Source of the DNA: Microbacterium gorillae | Lineage (GTDB): Bacteria > Actinomycetota > Actinomycetes > Actinomycetales > Microbacteriaceae | NCBI RefSeq assembly: GCF_000826185.2 | Contig: NZ_LN648875.1 | Span: 1,174,356-1,238,355, forward strand | Direction: 5' to 3' | Length of the DNA stretch: 64,000 nucleotides | Shown: piece after piece, positions 9,858-18,679 of the stretch | How positions within the stretch are numbered: the stretch's first letter is position 1 | Layout of the letters: each line of letters opens with the position of its first letter | Notes under the pieces: generated by a model | Told to the model about the DNA's origin: nothing | The model's input: only the letters and a program-made list of their open reading frames with translations | Databases searched by the model: none | Position numbers and translations under genes: made by a program

Positions 9858-9858
9858 C

Positions 9859-9972
9859 GCTCCCAACGCCGGCAGTTCTGGGCGCGGGGAAGTGTCGGGG
9901 TTGGGAGCGACCCCGCGCTCGCTCTCGCTGGCGACACTTTTGTGGCTCGGGAAGTGTCGGACGTGGGAGCGT
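9859..9972. repeat. Compound palindromic intergenic repeat after kdpE
   Basis: Inverted arms CGCTCCCAAC (9859-9868) and GTTGGGAGCG (9900-9909) are followed by CGACACTT (9932-9939) and AAGTGTCG (9952-9959). A 23-bp block occurs twice (9887-9909 and 9950-9972) with the pattern GGGAAGTGTCGG-N3-TGGGAGCG. The core TCGGACGTG is shared with the palindrome at 9106-9172. It may serve as the kdp terminator, or be a REP-type mobile palindrome. Confidence 0.7.
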
Positions 9973-9978
9973 CGCGGG

Positions 9979-10176
9979 CTAGAGCTCCACGAATCCGAGG
10001 CGCTGCACCAGCGGGGCGAACTCGTCCGCGTTCGCACACGTGAGTTACACGGACGCTGGCGGCTCGCCGTCCAGCGCATCGAGGGCCCAGAGCAGGCACT
10101 GGCCGGAGCCGTGGATCACCACCCCATTGTGATCCGCGAGCTTGGGCCAGCCGAGGTCCGCCGCGATGCGCACCCC
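9979..10176 (-). pseudogene. Remnant of an unidentified C-terminal coding sequence
   Basis: On the minus strand the stretch reads as a plausible protein tail (RIAADLGWPKLADHNGVVIH, later LLWALDALDGEPP) with one internal TAA and a final TAG at 9979-9981, and has no credible start. Codon use is coding-like, so this is probably the 3' remnant of a decayed gene. The family was not recognised. Confidence 0.4.
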
Positions 10177-10189
10177 CGAGGCGGAACGA

Positions 10190-10235
10190 CGCGAGGCGCA
10201 GGCCGGGCGGAGGACCGCCGGGCCTGCGCCTCGCG
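10190..10235 (-). terminator. Terminator of the alcohol dehydrogenase gene
   Basis: A 15-bp perfect stem (CGCGAGGCGCAGGCC at 10190-10204, its complement at 10221-10235) with a further GGCGG/CCGCC pairing inside lies just beyond the minus-strand stop at 10247. Confidence 0.8.
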
Positions 10236-10246
10236 AAAGGGGTGTG

Positions 10247-11194
10247 TCAGTCGAAGACGGCGACGAGGCGGCCGGTGACCTCGCCGCGGTGGAGCTTGGC
10301 GATGCCGTCCGGGATCTCGTCGAACGAGATCGTCGTGGTCTGCGGGTTCAGCTTGCCGGTGGCCATGAACTCGTAGATGCCGGCGACGTCCTCCTTGGTG
10401 CCACCGTTGGAGCCCTTGAGGTTGCACTGGTTGAGGATGAGCGCGCGGGTCGAGATGGTGGCCTCGAGCTTGCCCATGCCGACGACCACGACAGTGCCGT
10501 CGCGACGGATGATCTCCACCGCGTCCGCGGTGGTTCCGCCGAACCCGGCGAAGTCCACGATGACGTCGAACGTGACGTCCTCGAACTCGCGGAGGCTCTT
10601 CGCGACGCCCGCGGCACCGATCTCCTCGGCCAGGCCCCAGACGGACTCGTTGACCTCGGCGATGTACACGGTCGCCCCGGCGAGGACCGCCACACGCGCG
10701 CCGATCTGGCCCAGCCCGCCGAGCCCGATGATGCCGACGGTGTCCCCGGCCTTCACGCCGCCCTGCGTGATGACGGCGGCGTGCGAGGTCATGCCGGCAT
10801 CGGTGGCGGCGGCGCCGTAGACGAAGTCCACGCCCTCCGGAATCGGCACAAGCGCCTGCGCGTCGACGACCATCTTCGGGGCGAAGCCACCGTCGAAGTT
10901 GTACCCGGGTGCACCGGCCGGCGTGGTCGGGCAGACGCCGACGCGGTCACCGACGGCGAAGTCCGTCACGCCCTCGCCGACCTCGGCGACGACGCCCGCG
11001 TTCTCGTGGCCGATCGTGATCGGCTGCTTCACGAGAAGCGCCAGCCAGCCCTCGTCCTCGAGCAGCCCGACGTCGGAGTGGCACAGGCCCGCCGCCTTCA
11101 TCTCCAGGACGACCTGACCGGGACCGGCGACCGGGTCCGGAACCTCGTTCAGGACGAGGGGCTCGTGGGTGTTGGTGAACTGCCAGGCCTTCAT
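10247..11194 (-). CDS. Zinc-type (MDR) alcohol dehydrogenase-like protein
   Basis: 315-aa medium-chain dehydrogenase. The N-terminal GroES-like part keeps two catalytic zinc ligands (Cys in AAGLCHSD, His in GHENAG). The Rossmann motif GLGGLGQIG marks the NAD(P) site. The four-cysteine structural-zinc loop typical of ADHs is absent, and the place of the third catalytic ligand appears to hold ATDAG instead of a Cys, so the exact chemistry is uncertain. Start at ATG 11194 with CGGAG upstream; a frame back to 11242 adds a hydrophilic tail with no similarity. Monocistronic with its own terminator. Confidence 0.85.
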   Translation of the reverse strand: MKAWQFTNTHEPLVLNEVPDPVAGPGQVVLEMKAAGLCHSDVGLLEDEGWLALLVKQPITIGHENAGVVAEVGEGVTDFAVGDRVGVCPTTPAGAPGYNFDGGFAPKMVVDAQALVPIPEGVDFVYGAAATDAGMTSHAAVITQGGVKAGDTVGIIGLGGLGQIGARVAVLAGATVYIAEVNESVWGLAEEIGAAGVAKSLREFEDVTFDVIVDFAGFGGTTADAVEIIRRDGTVVVVGMGKLEATISTRALILNQCNLKGSNGGTKEDVAGIYEFMATGKLNPQTTTISFDEIPDGIAKLHRGEVTGRLVAVFD

Positions 11195-11287
11195 GGTGCT
11201 CCGATCGATCGTGCCGTCCCGGACATCGGGGGGCGATTCCACGCTACGGACCCGGTACGACCGATGCCGCGCCGGGTGCCGGGAAAA

Positions 11288-12976
11288 TCAGCGCGACCGG
11301 GTGACCCTGGTCTCATCCCAGACCGGTTCGGCGGACTCGTACACGGACCCGTCCGACCCGAACACGAGGAATCGGTCGAACCCGCGCGCGAACCAGCGGT
11401 CGTGCGTGACCGCCAGGACCGTGCCGTCGAAGCGGGAGATCGCATCCTCCAGTTCCTCCGCCGAGACGAGGTCGAGGTTGTCCGTCGGCTCGTCCAGCAG
11501 CAGCAGCGTCGCACCGGACAGCTCGAGCAGCAGCACCTGGAACCGGGCCTGCTGCCCACCGGACAGGCTGTCGAAGGTCTGCTCCGCCTGCTGCACGAGG
11601 CCATAGCGGTCCAGCGCGGAGCTGGCCGCATCGCGCGGTCGCCCGTCTCGATCGTCGTCGCCGCGGTGCAGGATCTCCAACAGCGTGCGTCCGGTGAACT
11701 CCGGGTGCACGTGCGTCTGCGCGAACCAGCCCGGGACCACTCGGGCACCGAGCGTCGCCGTGCCGGTGTGCGCAACGGGCTCGATGCGCCGCCCCGCCGC
11801 CGTGACGTGGCCGAGTGTGGCGTCCGGCTCTGTGCCGCCGCGGGCGAGCAGACGCAGGAAGTGCGACTTCCCGGACCCGTTCGAACCCAGTACACCGACA
11901 CGGTCGCCGAACCAGATCTCGGTGTCGAACGGCTTCATCAGGCCGGTGAGCTCCAGCCCCGACGCGACGACCGCACGGCGTCCGGTGCGTCCGCCGCGCA
12001 GGCGCATCTGCAGGTTCTGCTCCCGCGGCCGCTCCTGGGGCGGACCGGCGGCCTCGAACCGTGCCAGTCGTGTCTGCGCGGCGTGGTAGCGGGACGCCAT
12101 ATCGGGGCTGATCTTCGCCTGGATCTGCAGCGTCTTCACGAGTTTGGTGAGCTTCGCGTGCTCCTCATCCCAGCGCTTGTGCAGCTCGTCCAGGCGCTCC
12201 ATCCGCGCGGTGCGGGCATCGTGGTACGTCCGGAACCCGCCGCCGTGGATCCACGCCGTGGCTCCGGACGCCCCGACTTCCAGCGTCGCGATGCGGTCGG
12301 CCGCGCGGGCGAGGAGTTCGCGATCGTGACTGACCAGCAGCACCGTCTTGCGCGTGGACCGCAGGCTCTCCTCCAGCCAGCGCTTGCCGGGCACGTCGAG
12401 GTAGTTGTCCGGTTCGTCCAGCAGCAGGACCTCGTCCGTGCCGCGCAGCAGAGCCTCCAATGCGAGCCGCTTCTGCTCGCCGCCGGACAGGGTGGTCAGC
12501 TCCCGGAACCGAGCCCGCGCGTAGTCCACGCCGAGCGCCGCCATCGTGACCTGGTCCCACACGGTCTCGTAGTCGTAGCCGCCGGCGTCCGCGTACTCCG
12601 CGATCGCCGTGGCGTACCGCATCTGCGCATCGGTGTCGTCGCGCTCGATCAGGGCGTTCTCGGCGGCCTCGAGCTCGCGGGCGGCGTTGCGGATCGCGTC
12701 CGGAGCCACCGTGACGAGCAGGTCGTGCACGGTCTCCCCCGCGCGGCCATGGCCGATGAACTGGTCCATCACACCGAGGCCGCCACCGACCGTGACCGCT
12801 CCGGTGTCCGGCTTGACCTCGCCGCGGACGATGCGCATCAGTGTCGATTTGCCGGCACCGTTCTCCCCGATCAGCGCGGTCACGCTGCCCTCCCCGACGC
12901 GGAAGGTCACCTCGTCGAGCAGCGGACGGCCGTCCGGCAACGTCAGCGAAACGGCGTTGATGTCGATGAATCCCAC
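11288..12976 (-). CDS. ABC-F family ATPase, ribosome-protection/translation type
   Basis: 562-aa soluble protein with two ABC cassettes and no membrane segments. The first has Walker A GENGAGKS near residue 40 and signature LSGGEQKRLALEAL; the second has Walker A GSNGSGKS and signature LSGGQQARFQVLLLE with LLLLDEPTDNLD. A charged coiled-coil linker (EELHKRWDEEHAKLTKLVK region) joins them, as in ABC-F factors that act at the ribosomal E site; some members give resistance to ribosome-targeting antibiotics, but the subfamily cannot be assigned here. Confidence 0.9.
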   Translation of the reverse strand: MGFIDINAVSLTLPDGRPLLDEVTFRVGEGSVTALIGENGAGKSTLMRIVRGEVKPDTGAVTVGGGLGVMDQFIGHGRAGETVHDLLVTVAPDAIRNAARELEAAENALIERDDTDAQMRYATAIAEYADAGGYDYETVWDQVTMAALGVDYARARFRELTTLSGGEQKRLALEALLRGTDEVLLLDEPDNYLDVPGKRWLEESLRSTRKTVLLVSHDRELLARAADRIATLEVGASGATAWIHGGGFRTYHDARTARMERLDELHKRWDEEHAKLTKLVKTLQIQAKISPDMASRYHAAQTRLARFEAAGPPQERPREQNLQMRLRGGRTGRRAVVASGLELTGLMKPFDTEIWFGDRVGVLGSNGSGKSHFLRLLARGGTEPDATLGHVTAAGRRIEPVAHTGTATLGARVVPGWFAQTHVHPEFTGRTLLEILHRGDDDRDGRPRDAASSALDRYGLVQQAEQTFDSLSGGQQARFQVLLLELSGATLLLLDEPTDNLDLVSAEELEDAISRFDGTVLAVTHDRWFARGFDRFLVFGSDGSVYESAEPVWDETRVTRSR

Positions 12977-13106
12977 GAGTGCGTCCTTCTTGATTGCGCC
13001 CGAGTACCGAGCCGACCAGGCTATCGCACGCGAGAATCGGCGGGTCCCACTGCTCCCTGCCCGCGCCGCGGACGCGCGTGATTACGCTCGCCGGGAGGTG
13101 GTCGAC

Positions 13107-13409
13107 ATGACGAGCAATCCGACCGGTCCGCGCTCGACCGACTGGGCGCTGCTGGCCGCGGACGTCCGGACCGAACCGGACACGGACGAGGACGTCGAAA
13201 CCCCCGCGGACGTCGAGCCGCGGCTGCACGTGGTGCACCAGGACGGGTGTCCGCAGAACCCCGAGATGTTCATCACGCTGTGCGGTCTCGGCGTCGAAAC
13301 GAGCGGCCGTCACGATGATGACGAGGACGTCGGACTCGACGATCTGTGCCCCGCGTGTGTGGCGGCTCGGTCCTGCCCGGTCTGCGGCGCCCGACGGACG
13401 GACCTCTGA
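13107..13409 (+). CDS. Small cysteine-rich (zinc-ribbon-like) protein
   Basis: 100-aa acidic protein. The C-terminal part has two CxxC pairs (CPAC and CPVC, seven residues between) that could bind zinc; two more cysteines occur upstream (DGCPQN, TLCGLG). The first 45 residues look disordered and acidic. ATG 13107 follows a GGGAGG ribosome site; the frame is open far upstream antisense to the ABC-F gene, which is shadow. Function unknown; the four-cysteine knuckle suggests nucleic-acid or protein binding. Confidence 0.7.
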   Translation: MTSNPTGPRSTDWALLAADVRTEPDTDEDVETPADVEPRLHVVHQDGCPQNPEMFITLCGLGVETSGRHDDDEDVGLDDLCPACVAARSCPVCGARRTDL

Positions 13410-13490
13410 TGTCGGGGGCGCGCTCCCCCGCCCACTAATGTGAAAGGGTTCTCATCTTTATCGCTGGCGCCCTGCGCCGGGAAGGACGCC

Positions 13491-13973
13491 ATGCGTCACT
13501 CAGTCCGTGCCGTCTCCGCCCTCGTGCTCGCGCTTGCGCTTCCGTCCCTGGCCGCGTGCGGCGCTTCGGACACTCCCACAGCCGGGGGAACACACGTGGC
13601 CGGCGCTGAGGAGTCCACCCCGACGCCGACGCCGACCCCGGAACCGCTGACGCTCGTCGGCGAGTGGAAGTCGACGAACACCGCCGAGGACTCCTGGCAG
13701 GCGGCCTCCATCACCGCGGACACGATCACGATCGACTGGGTGTCCGATGGCGGCGGGACGAAGGCCCTGTACTGGGCCGGGACGTACGTTCCGCCGACGG
13801 AGGCGACCGACGCCCACACGTGGGAATCCGCCAACGACGTGTCCCAGACTGAGCACGCGATCCTCGCCTCCAGCGACCCGACCAAGACCTTCACGTACGC
13901 GGACGGGGTCCTCAGCTATGAGGTCACCGCCCTGGGCGTGACGAAGACGATCACGATGGAGCGCGTGGACTGA
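13491..13973 (+). CDS. Putative lipoprotein
   Basis: 160-aa exported protein. Signal peptide with basic start (MRHSVRA), hydrophobic core and lipobox LAAC near residue 20, so it is probably lipid-anchored outside the membrane. A Thr/Pro-rich spacer follows (TPTPTPTPEP), then a compact beta-rich-looking domain. The GGAAGGA ribosome site supports ATG 13491 over an earlier in-frame ATG at 13440. No family recognised. Confidence 0.8.
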   Translation: MRHSVRAVSALVLALALPSLAACGASDTPTAGGTHVAGAEESTPTPTPTPEPLTLVGEWKSTNTAEDSWQAASITADTITIDWVSDGGGTKALYWAGTYVPPTEATDAHTWESANDVSQTEHAILASSDPTKTFTYADGVLSYEVTALGVTKTITMERVD

Positions 13974-14010
13974 GGATCGCCGTGCCGGCGTGCGGCCCTA
14001 TGCTGGAGGC

Positions 14011-14469
14011 GTGACGCCAGCGAGCACGACGCGCATCGTCGGCCAGGCGCCGGACCTCATCCGGCGACGGGTCGAGGGCAGCTGGCGGGCGGAGGTCGGC
14101 ACCTTTCGCCTGCGCATCCGCGGCGATCGCCTGCAGGCGCGCCACCGCGGCATCGTCGTGGCCGGTCGCGGCGCGTCCGTGGCCGGAGCGATGACCGTCA
14201 CGACCTTCCACCTCGACGGCGACGGGATGGACACCGTGCTGCACGGCACGACGTGGCCGGGGGCGGTGCCGATCATCCTCGACACCGTCTTCGTGGCGAT
14301 GATGATCATGATGCTCGTCCTCGCCGTACGCTTCCCCTCCGTGTGGACGATCGTGATCGCCGGTGTCCTCGTCGTGCTCACCGTCCTGATGATCGTGATG
14401 GACGTCCGCAACGTCCGCGCGGACCGCGACGCCGCGCCCGCCGCGGTGCGTCGCTTCCTCAGCGACTGA
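14011..14469 (+). CDS. Small membrane protein, unknown function
   Basis: 152-aa protein with a soluble N-terminal half (about 1-85, basic) and two adjacent hydrophobic helices (about 87-135) rich in Met, Val and Ile. GTG 14011 is supported by GGAGG just upstream and by TATGCT six bases before the start, so the mRNA may be leaderless. It overlaps the convergent gene by 11 bp. No domain recognised. Confidence 0.65.
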   Translation: MTPASTTRIVGQAPDLIRRRVEGSWRAEVGTFRLRIRGDRLQARHRGIVVAGRGASVAGAMTVTTFHLDGDGMDTVLHGTTWPGAVPIILDTVFVAMMIMMLVLAVRFPSVWTIVIAGVLVVLTVLMIVMDVRNVRADRDAAPAAVRRFLSD

Positions 14470-15031
14470 CGTCTACGGGGTCCGAACGTCGCCCGGTCGG
14501 CTGTTCGGCGATCTGGGTCGGAGTGCGTTCCCATCGCACGTTCGCGGCGTCCCGGAACGTCAGCGAGGTCACGGCACGGTCCTTCGCCTTGGCTGTCGGC
14601 CGGATCTCCGCTGCGACATCCGTGACCAGCGTGGCGAAGTCCCAGCCGTACGCGTTCGACGATTCCCGAAGGTAATACGTGCCGGGAGGCAGGACACGCA
14701 TGTCGAGCGTCGGCAACGTCTTACCTCCAGCACCCGTGGCGGTCACGGTGACGTCATAGATCACATTGCTGCTCGTGTTACTCACGACCAGCCCGTAGGA
14801 GAGTGGGTCGCCGCTCGTCCGAGAGATCTCCACGGCCACCCAGGCCGAGACTCCGAGCGCCTGCTCGATCCTCTCCCGGTCGTGCCGCTCGTCGTCACGC
14901 TGCGCTTCCGCCCGGAACAGTCGACCGGCGTAGCCCGCCGCTTTCGCTGCCGCGATGAGCGCCAAAACCGCCACCAGCGCCGCGATCCAATCCGCGATCG
15001 AGCCCAGCATTCCCCAGATGCTTTCCCCCAT
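14459..15031 (-). CDS. Hypothetical membrane-anchored protein
   Basis: 190-aa protein with one N-terminal transmembrane helix (about residues 10-28), a charged coiled-coil-like stretch (RAEAQRDDERHDRERIEQAL) and a C-terminal domain of alternating hydrophobic residues that looks beta-sandwich-like (SYGLVVSNTSSNVIYDVTV). Starts at ATG 15031. Unknown function; it lies divergent from the DUF3516 helicase with a 61-bp spacer. Confidence 0.7.
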   Translation of the reverse strand: MGESIWGMLGSIADWIAALVAVLALIAAAKAAGYAGRLFRAEAQRDDERHDRERIEQALGVSAWVAVEISRTSGDPLSYGLVVSNTSSNVIYDVTVTATGAGGKTLPTLDMRVLPPGTYYLRESSNAYGWDFATLVTDVAAEIRPTAKAKDRAVTSLTFRDAANVRWERTPTQIAEQPTGRRSDPVDVSR

Positions 15032-15092
15032 GCGACGAAGCTAACCGGGCCCCGGGCTCCCGGCAACCGGTGGTGCGGGACAATGGAGGGAC

Positions 15093-17609
15093 ATGTCCTC
15101 CTCCGCGCCGCTTGATCCGTCCGCCCTCCGTGCCGCCGTCGATGGCCCGCCCGCCGCCGATGACGTGTACGAGGCGTTCGTGACGTGGGCGGAGTCCACC
15201 GGGCTCACGCTGTATCCGGCGCAGGACGAAGCGCTGATCGAGATCGTCTCCGGGAACAACCTCATCCTGTCCACGCCGACCGGAACCGGAAAGTCCCTCG
15301 TCGCCGCCGGGGCGCATTTCGCCGCCCTCGCCGCCGGACGACGAACGTACTACACCGCCCCGATCAAGGCCCTCGTCAGCGAGAAGTTCTTCGCCCTCGT
15401 GGACCTCTTCGGCGCGGAGAACGTCGGCATGGTGACCGGCGACTCGTCCGTCAACGCCGACGCCCCGATCATCTGCTGCACCGCCGAGATCCTCGCCAAC
15501 CTCGCCCTGCGCGGAGGCGAGGACGCCGAGGTCGGCCAGGTCGTGATGGACGAGTTCCACTTCTACGCCGACCCGGACCGCGGCTGGGCCTGGCAGGTGC
15601 CGATCCTGACGCTGCCGCAGGCCCAGTTCGTGCTGCTGTCCGCCACCCTCGGCGATGTCACCGACCTCGCCGATGACCTCTCTCGCCGCACCGGACGCGA
15701 GACCGCCGTCGTCACGGGTGTGGAGCGTCCGGTGCCGCTGCACTTCGAGTACCAGACCGCCCCGATCCACGAGACGATCGAGGAGCTGCTGCACACCGAT
15801 CGCGCGCCGATCTACATCGTCCATTTCAGTCAGGCCGCGGCGATGGAACGCGCGCAGTCGCTGATGTCGATGAAGATCACCAGCCGCGAGCAGCGCGACG
15901 AGATCGCGGAGCTCATCGGCGGATTCCGCTTCACCACGAGCTTCGGCAAGACGCTGAACAACTTCCTGCGGATGGGCATCGGCGTCCACCACGCCGGCAT
16001 GCTGCCGAAGTACCGCCGCCTGGTCGAACAGCTCGCCCAGCGCGGTCTGCTCAAGGTCATCTGCGGCACGGACACGCTCGGCGTCGGCATCAACGTCCCG
16101 ATCCGGACCGTCCTCCTCACCGCGCTGACGAAGTTCGACGGTCAGCGCATGCGGCACCTGAACGCCCGCGAGTTCCACCAGATCGCCGGACGTGCGGGAC
16201 GCGCCGGGTTCGACACCGCCGGAAACGTCGTCGCTCAGGCGCCCGAGCACGAGACCGAAAATCTCGCGATGATCAAGAAGGCCGGCGACGACCCGAAGAA
16301 GAAGCGCAAGATCATCCGGAAGAAGGCGCCGGAGGGCTTCGTGTCCTGGGGTGAGCCGTCGTTCACGAAGATGACCACGGCCGAGCCGGAGACCCTGACC
16401 AGCAGCATGCAGATCACCTCGGCGATGCTGCTGAACATGATCTCGCGCGGCGGCGACGTGTTCACGAACGTCCGGTCCCTGATCAACGACAACCATGAGC
16501 CGCTGGCCCGCCGTTACGACCTCGCCCGCCGGGCCCTCGCGATCTATCGCACGCTGAAGGAGGCGGAGGTCATCGAGGTGGGGCCGGACGGGCAGCCACG
16601 ACTGACCGTCGACCTGCAGCAGAACTTCGCGCTGAACCAGCCGCTGTCGCCGTTCGCCCTCGCCGCGTTCGATCTGCTCGACCCGGAGTCGCCGACCTAC
16701 GCGCTGGACATGATCTCCATCGTCGAGGCCACCCTCGATGACCCGCGCGCGGTGCTGTCCCAGCAGGAGTACAAGGCCCGCGGCGAGGCCGTCGCGGAGA
16801 TGAAGCGCGAGGGCATCGAATACGACGAGCGCATGGAGCTGCTCGAGTCGGTCACCTACCCGAAACCGCTGGAGGAGCTGCTGACGGCGACGTTCGAGGT
16901 GTTCGCGTCCAGCCAGCCCTGGGTGAAGGACTACGAGCTGCACCCGAAGAGCGTCGTGCGCGACATGTACGAGCGCGCGATGTCGTTCGGCGAGTTCGTC
17001 GGTTTCTATCAGATCGCCCGGTCCGAGGGCGTGGTGCTGCGTTACCTGTCCGACGCCTACCGCGCGGCGACGCACACGATCCCGGATGAGAAGAAGAACG
17101 ACGACCTGCGCGACCTCATCGAGTGGCTGGGTGAGCTCGTGCGGCAGGTCGACTCGTCGCTCCTGGACGAGTGGGAGGAACTGGTGTCCCCCGGTGCCGC
17201 TCACGCCGACGACGACGCGCCGATCGTCCCGCCGGCACCGAAGCGGCTCACCTCCAACGTGCGCGCGTTCCGGATCCTGGTGCGCAACGAGCTGTTCCGC
17301 CGCGTGCAGCTCGCCGCCCGTGATGACGCCGACGCCCTGGCCGAGCTCGACCCGACATTCGGGTACGACAACTGGGTCACGGCGCTGGACGCCTACTACG
17401 ACGAGCACGACGAGCTCCTGGTCACCCCGGACGCGCGGTCCGCCGCGATGATCATGATCACCGAGGGCCCGGAGTCGTGGACGGTCCGGCAGATCTTCGC
17501 CGACCCCGCCGGGGACCACGACTGGGGAATCTCCGCCACGGTGGACCTCGCCGCCTCCGACGAGGCCGGCGCCGCGGTCGTCACGGTGACGAGCGTCGGC
17601 CAACTCTGA
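15093..17609 (+). CDS. DEAD/DEAH-box helicase with C-terminal DUF3516
   Basis: 838-aa Ski2-like superfamily 2 helicase. Walker A STPTGTGKS (about residues 65-73), Walker B box DEFH (about 152-155), LSATLGD (motif III), and the helicase C domain with GVGINVPIRT and QIAGRAGRAG. The long C-terminal half matches the actinobacterial DUF3516 type (length usually about 830-850 aa). Probably an RNA helicase acting in RNA turnover or repair; the substrate is not known. ATG 15093 has GGAGGGAC directly upstream and GACAAT as a likely -10 box. Confidence 0.92.
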   Translation: MSSSAPLDPSALRAAVDGPPAADDVYEAFVTWAESTGLTLYPAQDEALIEIVSGNNLILSTPTGTGKSLVAAGAHFAALAAGRRTYYTAPIKALVSEKFFALVDLFGAENVGMVTGDSSVNADAPIICCTAEILANLALRGGEDAEVGQVVMDEFHFYADPDRGWAWQVPILTLPQAQFVLLSATLGDVTDLADDLSRRTGRETAVVTGVERPVPLHFEYQTAPIHETIEELLHTDRAPIYIVHFSQAAAMERAQSLMSMKITSREQRDEIAELIGGFRFTTSFGKTLNNFLRMGIGVHHAGMLPKYRRLVEQLAQRGLLKVICGTDTLGVGINVPIRTVLLTALTKFDGQRMRHLNAREFHQIAGRAGRAGFDTAGNVVAQAPEHETENLAMIKKAGDDPKKKRKIIRKKAPEGFVSWGEPSFTKMTTAEPETLTSSMQITSAMLLNMISRGGDVFTNVRSLINDNHEPLARRYDLARRALAIYRTLKEAEVIEVGPDGQPRLTVDLQQNFALNQPLSPFALAAFDLLDPESPTYALDMISIVEATLDDPRAVLSQQEYKARGEAVAEMKREGIEYDERMELLESVTYPKPLEELLTATFEVFASSQPWVKDYELHPKSVVRDMYERAMSFGEFVGFYQIARSEGVVLRYLSDAYRAATHTIPDEKKNDDLRDLIEWLGELVRQVDSSLLDEWEELVSPGAAHADDDAPIVPPAPKRLTSNVRAFRILVRNELFRRVQLAARDDADALAELDPTFGYDNWVTALDAYYDEHDELLVTPDARSAAMIMITEGPESWTVRQIFADPAGDHDWGISATVDLAASDEAGAAVVTVTSVGQL

Positions 17610-17709
17610 CGCTCACACACGCACCGTCGCGATAAGACGTGTGGGATTTTGCGGGCTGAGCCGCCTTTTCGGCCCGCTGGGCCGGATCCGGTCCGGGGAA
17701 CTGAGGTTC

Positions 17710-17725
17710 TTGACGCTTCCGTCAA
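17710..17725. promoter_or_regulatory. TTGACG-N4-CGTCAA palindrome upstream of the 34-aa ORF
   Basis: Perfect 6-bp inverted repeat with a 4-base spacer about 150 bp before the small ORF; the left arm also looks like a -35 box. Could be an operator or the stem of a leader RNA. Confidence 0.4.
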
Positions 17726-17871
17726 ACGTCAGGGGTATTTACCTCGAATTCGTCCGTCCGGTCGCGTGCGCCGGGCGCATCCTGGTTGTGCAGGCGCGGT
17801 CCGGGACCACCATCGTGACTGCTTCGGGAAGGCGAAGCCGCCGCCCGCCACACGATTTCACGGAGGACATC

Positions 17872-17976
17872 ATGGACCAGAGCACCACCACTTTCGACGC
17901 CGACGCTTACGACTTCGCCGCCACGCCGGTCTGGTACGACCGTCACCCGTCCCAGGCTGAGGGCGACGACTACTGA
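17872..17976 (+). CDS. 34-aa orphan small protein
   Basis: ATG 17872 to TGA 17976 gives a 34-residue acidic peptide that starts MDQSTTTFDAD and ends AEGDDY, with a central aromatic/basic WYDRH. A strong ribosome site (CGGAGGA) and a perfect terminator 17 bases after the stop make it a self-contained transcription unit. There is no signal peptide, membrane helix or recognised family. It could be a small regulatory protein, or a marker ORF on a small RNA; a modified-peptide precursor is possible, but no modifying enzyme is next to it. Confidence 0.55.
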   Translation: MDQSTTTFDADAYDFAATPVWYDRHPSQAEGDDY

Positions 17977-17993
17977 GTCGCCGACCGACACCC

Positions 17994-18026
17994 GAAGGCT
18001 CCGGACCACGATGGTCCGGAGCCTTC
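17994..18026 (+). terminator. Terminator of the 34-aa ORF
   Basis: A 15-bp perfect stem (17994-18008 with 18012-18026) and 3-base loop, followed by the T-containing sequence TCGTCGTTCC. Confidence 0.85.
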
Positions 18027-18118
18027 GTCGTTCCTCCCCAGCGTGATTCCGGCCGCGACTGATTCGGGGAGCGCCGGGAACGTGACTCCCGACCCGAGGA
18101 CCTCGCCAAACTCGGGCC

Positions 18119-18631
18119 ATGCACACGATCGCCCGCACCCTCACCGTTCTGGTCTCCGCGGCCCTCCTCGCCGGTTGCTCTCCCGGGTTGGTCGCCTCGC
18201 GCGAGGTGCGCAGCCCCGTAGCCCCAGCACCCACTTACCCGGTCACCGAGGACATCGATCCCGAGTACGCGAATGTCGCGATGGACACCCTCCGGCTGTA
18301 CTTCGCCTCACGCGATGCGTGGGATCCATCCGACCCCTCCACACTCGCGCGCACGCTGTCGTATACGACGGAGGACCGGGCCCGCGACGAACGTCGGTGG
18401 TTCGCGGCGCTGGAGCCGGACGACGACATGTCCGTGATCGGAATCGTCTGGGCGCAGCCGCAGTTCTCGGACTCTTCGTCCACCAGCATCTCGATGTGCG
18501 TCACACAGAAGGACCCTGCAGACGACGACATCGCGATGATCGCGTTCTTCGTCTGGAGCATCACCTCACCGACCCACCTGGCGCTGCACACCATGTTCCG
18601 CGACGACGATCCACCCCTGCCATGCCCCTGA
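18119..18631 (+). CDS. Putative lipoprotein
   Basis: 170-aa exported protein. Signal peptide with lipobox LLAGC (Cys20), so membrane-anchored on the outside. The mature part is acidic (VTEDIDPEYANVAMDTLRLY) and has two further cysteines. No recognised domain. It is transcribed convergently towards the histidine kinase gene at 18680. Confidence 0.78.
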   Translation: MHTIARTLTVLVSAALLAGCSPGLVASREVRSPVAPAPTYPVTEDIDPEYANVAMDTLRLYFASRDAWDPSDPSTLARTLSYTTEDRARDERRWFAALEPDDDMSVIGIVWAQPQFSDSSSTSISMCVTQKDPADDDIAMIAFFVWSITSPTHLALHTMFRDDDPPLPCP

Positions 18632-18679
18632 CGCCCACCTCAACCCACCCCGGGTGGATGACGACGCTGCGGACGGCGG

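Noticed and set aside
10142..13081. 979-codon plus-strand open frame opposite the dehydrogenase and ABC-F genes
   Set aside because: Antisense shadow with low-complexity Arg/Gly/Val composition.
14895..17603. 902-codon minus-strand open frame opposite the DUF3516 helicase
   Set aside because: Antisense shadow of a well-supported helicase gene.
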